In this document: in pieces, positions 59,377 through 64,000 of the stretch
How positions within the stretch are numbered: position 1 is the first letter of the stretch
How the letters are laid out: each line of letters begins with the position of its first letter
Assembly: GCA_038230835.1 (NCBI GenBank)
Contig: JBBRMM010000015.1
Location: 29,351 to 93,350 of the forward strand
Length of the DNA stretch: 64,000 bases
From: DASUHT01 sp038230835
GTDB lineage: Bacteria; Actinomycetota; Thermoleophilia; Gaiellales; JAICJC01
Direction: 5' to 3'
Notes under the pieces: generated by a model
The model's input: the letters and a program-made list of their open reading frames with translations, nothing else
Databases searched by the model: none
What the model was told of the DNA's origin: nothing
Position numbers and translations under genes: made by a program

Positions 59377-60696
59377 ATGGGAAAGACCTTCGGACTGATG
59401 GCGGTCGACTGGGAGCAGCGGGCCGACATGGACCGCCTGCGCCGCGACCGTCTACAGCGCATCTCCGGGCTGCTCGAGGAGTCGGAGCTGGGCGCCCTGC
59501 TGTGCTTCGACATGGGCAACATCCGCTACATCACCGCCACCCACATCGGCACCTGGGCGATGGACAAGCTGGCTCGCTTCACGCTGCTCGTCCGCGGGCA
59601 GCCGCCGATCGTGTGGGACTTCGGCTCGGCTGCACGGCACCACCAGCTGTACTGCCCGTGGCTCGAGGATCGCACCCCAGCCGGCATCTCCACCATGCGC
59701 GGTGCGATGTCGCCGGACAGCGGGCGGGCCGAGGACGTGGCCGCCAAGATCCGCCGCGAGCTCGATCGTCACGGACTGGCCGGCGAGCCCCTGGGCGTGG
59801 ACGTGGTCGAACCGGCGGTCATGTTCGCGCTGCAGGCCGCCGGCATCACGGTCGTCGACGGCCAGCAGCTGATGCAGCGCGCGCGGGTGATCAAGACCCC
59901 CGACGAGATCGTCCTGCTCGACACCGCGTGCATGATGGTGGACGCGGCCTACGAGGAGCTGTACCGGGCGATGCGGCCGGGCATGCGGGAGAACGAGTGC
60001 GTCGGTCTGGTCAACAAAGTGCTGTACGACCTCGGGTCGGAGCACGTCGAGGGCGTGAACGCGATCTCGGGCGAGCGCGCCAATCCGCACCCCCACGTGT
60101 ACTCGGACCGAGTCCTGCGGCCCGGCGACCCGGCCTACTTCGACATCCTGCACAGCTACATGGGCTATCGCACCTGCTACTACCGTACGTTTGCGGTGGG
60201 CAGCGCCTCGCGCTCGCAGGTGGAAGCCTACGCCCGCTGCAGGACGATGCTCGACGATGCGATCGCGCTGATCCGCCCGGGCGTTTCGACCGCCGAGGTG
60301 GCCGGTGTGTGGCCGCGGGCACAGGAGTTCGGCTTCGCCGACGAGGAAGCCGCGTTCGCCCTGCAGTTCGGACACGGAGTCGGGCTCTCGATCTGGGAGA
60401 AGCCGATCATCAGCCGGCTGGTGTCGCTCGACCATCCCGAGCTGATCGAGCAGGGCATGGTGTTCGCGCTGGAGACCTTCTGGCCGGCCTCGGACGGGTG
60501 GTCGGCGGCGCGGATCGAGGAGCAGCTGGTGGTCACCTCGGACGGCTGTGAGGTGATCACGCGATTTCCGGCCGAGCAGCTGATGGTGGCCGGCCGCAGC
60601 CACTACCACACGGTCCACGGCCCGCTGCCGGGGATCCGCGAGACACAGTCGCAGCTCAATCGCGACGACGAAGGGCCGGCGCCGGACGCGGGCTGA
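59377..60696 (+). CDS. M24-family (creatinase/aminopeptidase P-like) hydrolase
   Basis: A 439-residue pita-bread-fold protein with an N-terminal creatinase-like domain (MGNIRYITATHIGTW) and a catalytic domain from about residue 180. Metal-ligand positions are the Asp in YFDILHSYMGY, His in FGHGVGLS, Glu in ALETFWPAS and Glu in IEEQLVV. The second Asp of the canonical site is replaced by Cys (GYRTCYYRTF), so metal binding is altered. Relatives include prolidases, metal-free creatinase and the DMSP lyase DddP. Given coexpression with an E1 dehydrogenase, a small-molecule substrate is more likely than peptides. It converges on and overlaps the LacI gene by 41 bp. Confidence 0.85.
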   Translation: MGKTFGLMAVDWEQRADMDRLRRDRLQRISGLLEESELGALLCFDMGNIRYITATHIGTWAMDKLARFTLLVRGQPPIVWDFGSAARHHQLYCPWLEDRTPAGISTMRGAMSPDSGRAEDVAAKIRRELDRHGLAGEPLGVDVVEPAVMFALQAAGITVVDGQQLMQRARVIKTPDEIVLLDTACMMVDAAYEELYRAMRPGMRENECVGLVNKVLYDLGSEHVEGVNAISGERANPHPHVYSDRVLRPGDPAYFDILHSYMGYRTCYYRTFAVGSASRSQVEAYARCRTMLDDAIALIRPGVSTAEVAGVWPRAQEFGFADEEAAFALQFGHGVGLSIWEKPIISRLVSLDHPELIEQGMVFALETFWPASDGWSAARIEEQLVVTSDGCEVITRFPAEQLMVAGRSHYHTVHGPLPGIRETQSQLNRDDEGPAPDAG

Positions 60697-61723
60697 GCTC
60701 GTCGTTCGGCGGGGCGGTGGACGCCCGCACCAGCAGGCTCGGCTCGAACATCAGCGTCTGCGGCGTGGCCTGCGGATCCTCGATCCGCTCCAGCAGCAGC
60801 TCGGCTGCGCGAGCCCCGATCTGGGCGTGGGGGATGAGGATCGTCGATAGGGGCGGTGAGAAGCGCTCCGTGAAGGGCATGCCGTTGAACCCGATCACCG
60901 ACACGTCCGCGGGACAGCGCAGGCCCGCCCGCTCGAGCGCGGTGTAGGCACCCAGCGCGAGCAGGTCGTTGGCGGCCACGATCGCGGTCGGCCGGGTCCG
61001 CGTCGCCAGCAGGCGGCGGGCGGCGTGGGCTCCGGCGGCCTCGGTGAACGCCTCCGCGTGCACCACGTCGCGGCGATCGACCGTCAGGCCGTGGTCCTCC
61101 ATCGCCTCCAGGAAGCCGCGGTAACGCAAGCGCCCGGTGGAGAGCGTGATCGGGCCGGCCAGATGGGCGATCCGGCGGTGGCCGAGGTCTGCGAGGTGGG
61201 ATACCGCCAGGGTCGAGCCCTTGCGATCGTCCGGCACGACGGCGAACACCCCGCCTTCCTCGACCGTACGATTCACGAGCACGAGCGCCATGCCCGCCGC
61301 CGTCATCTCCGCGACCGCCGCGTGGCCGCGCTCGGCGGTGGCGATCAGGAACCCGTCCACCTGGCGCGCGGTCAGCGTGCGCAGCCGCTGCTGCTCGCGC
61401 TCCGGGTCGCCGTCGGTGGATGCCACCAGCGTGGTGTAGCCGGCGCGGTCGAGCACCTCCTCCATGCCGCGGATGATGGGCGGGAAGAGCGGATTGGTGA
61501 GGTCGGGGATGACCACGCCGATACTGAACGTGCGCCGGGTCTTGAGGCCGCTTGCGATCGGGTTCAGCGAGTAGCCGAGCTCGCGAGCCGCCCGGTCGAC
61601 GCGGTCTGCCGTGCGCGGACTGACCAGCGGGCGGGTGGACGGGTTGAGCACCCGCGAGACGGTACCCGGGTGCACACCGGCCGCGCGGGCGACGTCTCGC
61701 ATCGTGACGGGTCTCGGTGGCAT
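60656..61723 (-). CDS. LacI-family transcriptional regulator (E1/M24 locus)
   Basis: A 355-residue repressor. The HTH is TMRDVARAAGVHPGTVSRVLNP with hinge ARELGYSLNPIASGLKTRRT. The effector domain has GVVIPDLTNPLFPPIIRGME, DDRKGSTLAVSHLADLGHRRIAHLAG, PTAIVAANDLLALGAYTALE and VSVIGFNGMPFTERFSPPLSTI. Sites with the core GCAATCG at 57353 and 61837 flank the cluster it sits in, so it probably controls the E1 operon and the divergent dehydrogenase. Its 3' end overlaps the M24 gene tail-to-tail. Confidence 0.92.
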   Translation of the reverse strand: MPPRPVTMRDVARAAGVHPGTVSRVLNPSTRPLVSPRTADRVDRAARELGYSLNPIASGLKTRRTFSIGVVIPDLTNPLFPPIIRGMEEVLDRAGYTTLVASTDGDPEREQQRLRTLTARQVDGFLIATAERGHAAVAEMTAAGMALVLVNRTVEEGGVFAVVPDDRKGSTLAVSHLADLGHRRIAHLAGPITLSTGRLRYRGFLEAMEDHGLTVDRRDVVHAEAFTEAAGAHAARRLLATRTRPTAIVAANDLLALGAYTALERAGLRCPADVSVIGFNGMPFTERFSPPLSTILIPHAQIGARAAELLLERIEDPQATPQTLMFEPSLLVRASTAPPNDELSPRPAPALRRRD

Positions 61724-61805
61724 CTCTCAGTCTCGACGTTCGGGGTGGCGGGGCCGGTCGGCTCCTGGGCTGTTCGCTGGATGCAGGCCGGTACCTGCCG
61801 GCGGG

Positions 61806-61852
61806 TTGACTCTCGGTGCGGGTGTCGATAGAGTAACTGCAATCGATTGCGG
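61806..61852 (+). promoter_or_regulatory. Promoter and LacI-type operator of the hydroxyacid dehydrogenase gene
   Basis: TTGACT (61806-61811), a 17-bp spacer and TAGAGT (61829-61834) form a promoter. CTGCAATCGATTGCGG at 61837-61852 covers the start point and contains a perfect 12-bp palindrome (61839-61850). It matches the operator at 57353 in 13 of 16 positions. Confidence 0.7.
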
Positions 61853-61916
61853 AATTCAAGCCTTGACGTTGCAGAATCCGATCCGGCCCGCGGCCGGAGA
61901 GAGGAATACCGGGCCA

Positions 61917-62882
61917 ATGTCAGACACAGCGGGCGGTACGGCCACGATCGGATGGATCGGTACCGGCCGGATGGGGTTCGAGCTGGTCAAGAGGCTGCTG
62001 GCGGCGGGCTGCGACGTCGCGGTGTGGAACCGTACCCGTGCCAAGGCGGAGCCGCTGGCGGCGCTGGGCGCGACCATCGTCGACTCGCCGGCCGACCTCG
62101 CCGACCGCGACATCGTGTTCACCATGGTCGCCGGGTCCGAGGACTTCAAGGCGGTGACCACCGGCCCCGGCGGGGTCCTCACCCGGCCCGATCGGGCTCC
62201 GGGAGCGCTGGTCGACTCGTCCACCGTCTCGGCCGAGGCTTCGACCTACGTGCGCGCCGCCGCCACCGCGCGAGGTGCGCAGTTGCTGGCCGCTCCGGTC
62301 AGCGGCAATCCCAAGGTGGTGCGCGCTGGACGGCTGACGGTGGTCGCGTCCGGCCCGCGCGACGCCTACGAGCGCGCGCTGCCCTACCTGGAACTGTTCG
62401 GCGAAGGCGTGACCTACGTGGGCGAGGGTGACGCCGCCCGTCTGGTCAAGATCTGCCACAACCTGTTCCTCGGCGTTGTCGCCGAGTCGCTGGCCGAGAT
62501 CGTGGTGCTGGCTGAGAAGGGCGGCGTGTCACGCCGTGCATTCTTCGAGTTCCTCAACAGCAGCGTGCTCGGCTCGACCTTCAGCCGCTACAAGACGCCG
62601 GCCTACGTGAACCTCGACTTCAAGCCCACGTTCACTCCCGAGCTGCTGCGCAAGGACTTCGACTTGGGCCTGGAGGCCGGGGACGACCTGGGTGTGCCGC
62701 TGCCCACGATGCGGCTGGTGCGCGGGCTGGTGCAGGAGCTGATCGACGCCGGGTACACCGACGTCGACTTCGCCGCGCTGATCGAGTTGCAGGCTCGACG
62801 TTCCGGTCTGCAGCTCGAACCCGACCCCGTTCCGACCGAGGACGGGCTCGGCGGGTCGCCGGCCAGCACGGTCGCGGCCTGA
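61917..62882 (+). CDS. 3-hydroxyisobutyrate dehydrogenase-family NAD(P) oxidoreductase
   Basis: A 321-residue beta-hydroxyacid dehydrogenase. IGWIGTGRMGFELVKRLLAAG is the Rossmann motif, LVDSSTVSAEAS corresponds to the DxST substrate loop, APVSGNPKVVRAGRLTVVASG matches the GxxxGA segment, and KICHNLFLGVVAESLAE contains the catalytic Lys with its Asn. The family oxidises 3-hydroxyisobutyrate, tartronate semialdehyde, hydroxymethylglutarate and similar acids. ATG 61917 follows GAGAGAGG by about 13 bases. Its promoter carries the LacI operator. The exact substrate is unknown; the downstream LivJ-type receptor may import its precursor. Confidence 0.9.
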   Translation: MSDTAGGTATIGWIGTGRMGFELVKRLLAAGCDVAVWNRTRAKAEPLAALGATIVDSPADLADRDIVFTMVAGSEDFKAVTTGPGGVLTRPDRAPGALVDSSTVSAEASTYVRAAATARGAQLLAAPVSGNPKVVRAGRLTVVASGPRDAYERALPYLELFGEGVTYVGEGDAARLVKICHNLFLGVVAESLAEIVVLAEKGGVSRRAFFEFLNSSVLGSTFSRYKTPAYVNLDFKPTFTPELLRKDFDLGLEAGDDLGVPLPTMRLVRGLVQELIDAGYTDVDFAALIELQARRSGLQLEPDPVPTEDGLGGSPASTVAA

Positions 62883-62955
62883 TCGTGACCGCCCTCGACC
62901 GATCCCGTGATGATGCGGCGAACCGCCGCACCCCAACCACAAGAGAGGAGCCGTC

Positions 62956-64000
62956 GTGAGGATCCCCCTCCCCAAGACCGCCCTCGCGGCCGCCGCAGTC
63001 TCGCTCGCACTGACGGCCGCGGCATGCGGAAGCAGCGGGTCGAGCACCAACTCGGGCTCGACAACCACCAAGCCTCTGGTGATCGGCATCTCACTGTCGC
63101 TGACCGGAGACTTCTCCGACCCCGGGAAGGCCGCGAAGCTCGGCTACGAGCTGTGGGCCGACACCGTGAACAGCAGCGGCGGCATCCTCGGCCGCCAGGT
63201 GCAGCTGAAGATCGTCGACGACGCCAGCAGCCCCACCCAGGTCGTCACCAACTACGAGACGCTGATCACGCGCGACCACGTCGACCTCGTGTTCGGGCCG
63301 TTCTCGACTCTGCTGACCGCCCCGGCGGCGCGGGTGGCGCAGCGCTACAACTACGCGTTCCCCGAGCCTTCGGGCGGCGGCCCGGCGGTGTTCGAGGAGA
63401 AGCTGCACAACGTCTTCTTCGTGCAGCCGGCCCCGATCGTCAACTGCGGTGACCCGTTCGTCAGCTACCTGCAGTCGCTGCCCCCTTCGCAGCGGCCGAA
63501 GACCGCCGCCTATCCGACGCTGGACGACCCCTTCGCGGGGCCGATCGTCGACCGCGCTCGAGCCAAGCTCGAGGCGTTGGGCATCCGCACGGTGTTCAAG
63601 CAGATCTATCCGCCGGAGATGGCCGATCTGACGCCGGTGGTCGAGAAGATGGCCGCGGCCAAGCCCGACCTGGTGTTCGCAGGCACGCAGTCGGCCGACG
63701 CGTACTCGATGATCAACGCCATGGTGCAGCTGGGGTTCAGTCCCAAGTTCGTGTTCCAGTCCAACGGCGCCAACTCGCCGACCGAGTTCCCGTCCAAGGT
63801 GGGCGCGTCCAACACCCAGGGCATCTTCAGCTGCGGCGACTGGTTCGCCAACTCGAAGTCGCCGGGCAACCCGCAGTTCATCGCCCAATACCTGGCCAAG
63901 TACGGTGGCACCCCGAACGCGATCGATCCCGGCTCGGCCGAGGCCTACTCGGTCGGCGAGCTGGTGCAGGAGGTGGCCAAGAAGACCGGCAAGATCGACA
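62956..64000 (+). CDS. LivJ-type ABC substrate-binding lipoprotein (partial, runs off window)
   Basis: At least 348 residues of a Peripla_BP_6 receptor, cut by the window end. GTG 62956 is four bases after AGAGAGGAG. The signal peptide ends in a lipobox (SLALTAAACGSSG). The mature part begins LVIGISLSLTGDFSDPGKAAKLGYELWAD, then GILGRQVQLKIVDDASSPTQVV, VFGPFSTLLTAPAARVAQRYNY and DLVFAGTQSADAYSMINAMVQLGFSP, all typical of branched-chain amino-acid/amide receptors. The downstream permease and ATPase genes are presumably beyond the edge. It follows the dehydrogenase by 73 bp and is probably in its operon. Confidence 0.92.
   Translation, partial: MRIPLPKTALAAAAVSLALTAAACGSSGSSTNSGSTTTKPLVIGISLSLTGDFSDPGKAAKLGYELWADTVNSSGGILGRQVQLKIVDDASSPTQVVTNYETLITRDHVDLVFGPFSTLLTAPAARVAQRYNYAFPEPSGGGPAVFEEKLHNVFFVQPAPIVNCGDPFVSYLQSLPPSQRPKTAAYPTLDDPFAGPIVDRARAKLEALGIRTVFKQIYPPEMADLTPVVEKMAAAKPDLVFAGTQSADAYSMINAMVQLGFSPKFVFQSNGANSPTEFPSKVGASNTQGIFSCGDWFANSKSPGNPQFIAQYLAKYGGTPNAIDPGSAEAYSVGELVQEVAKKTGKID

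Noticed and set aside
1..64000. Defence islands, CRISPR arrays, integrases or transposases
   Set aside because: I looked for repeat-spacer arrays, Cas, restriction-modification, toxin-antitoxin and recombinase motifs and saw none; the KAP protein stands alone.

Overview
The window is about 64 kb of very GC-rich, gene-dense DNA. GTG starts are frequent, and many same-strand neighbours overlap by 4 bp (ATGA or GTGA). Several genes have a -10 hexamer so close to the start codon that they are probably leaderless. Together with actinobacterial-type protein families this suggests a soil-type high-GC actinobacterium, possibly Thermoleophilia-like, but taxonomy cannot be fixed from the sequence alone. 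I see no rRNA, tRNA, CRISPR array, phage or transposase gene.

Region 1 (1-18.7 kb) is a phosphate-starvation (Pho) island with a sugar operon lodged in it. It begins with the end of a PhoU-like gene and an OmpR/PhoB-type response regulator. After a structured palindromic element come, on the minus strand, a MalK/UgpC-type ATPase, a sugar kinase, a polysaccharide deacetylase and a SIS-domain protein, diverging from a GH4 glycosidase. The cytosolic PhoR-like kinase overlaps the GH4 stop codon. A PHO-box-like array precedes an overlapping chain: pstC, pstA, pstB, pstS, a second PstS-like protein fused to a neocarzinostatin-like domain, a sortase homologue without catalytic residues, and a cupredoxin-like lipoprotein. 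A third PstS-like gene with its own array, a second response regulator and a lipoprotein follow.

Region 2 (18.8-24.3 kb) has a KAP-type P-loop protein, an acetamidase/formamidase, a frameshifted secreted phosphoesterase and a secreted unknown protein. The last two flank arrays of 11-bp Pho-like half-sites.

Region 3 (24.3-35 kb) is a fructosamine (Amadori product) operon: frlB, frlD, a class III aminotransferase, two related solute-binding proteins and two peptide-type permeases (one frameshifted), without ATPases. A LacI regulator and an M20 hydrolase diverge from it.

Region 4 (35-41 kb) encodes secreted proteins: two beta-propeller-like proteins (one frameshifted), an NPP-type phosphatase and an M1 peptidase.

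Region 5 (41-53.5 kb) is a second sugar locus: a DegT aminotransferase, a ROK repressor, a CUT1 transporter lacking an ATPase, a Gfo/Idh/MocA oxidoreductase, a kinase and a polyol/cyclitol-type dehydrogenase, followed by a phosphoesterase, a secreted protein and a second GH4. The ROK gene and the 5.3-kb divergent promoter share a near-identical 19-bp operator. The two loci are therefore probably one regulon, with the ATPase of region 1 powering the transporter of region 5.

Region 6 (53.6-64 kb) has a GH38 alpha-mannosidase, a DMT exporter, and a LacI-controlled cluster: E1 alpha and beta of a 2-oxoacid-type dehydrogenase, an M24 hydrolase, a beta-hydroxyacid dehydrogenase and a LivJ-type binding protein cut by the window end.

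The most unusual items are the catalytically dead sortase in the pst operon, the 11-bp-phased Pho arrays and a dispersed repeat with the same phasing, the palindromic element at 1.2-1.4 kb, two consecutive ATAG stop/start junctions that imply ATA start codons, and the split ROK regulon.
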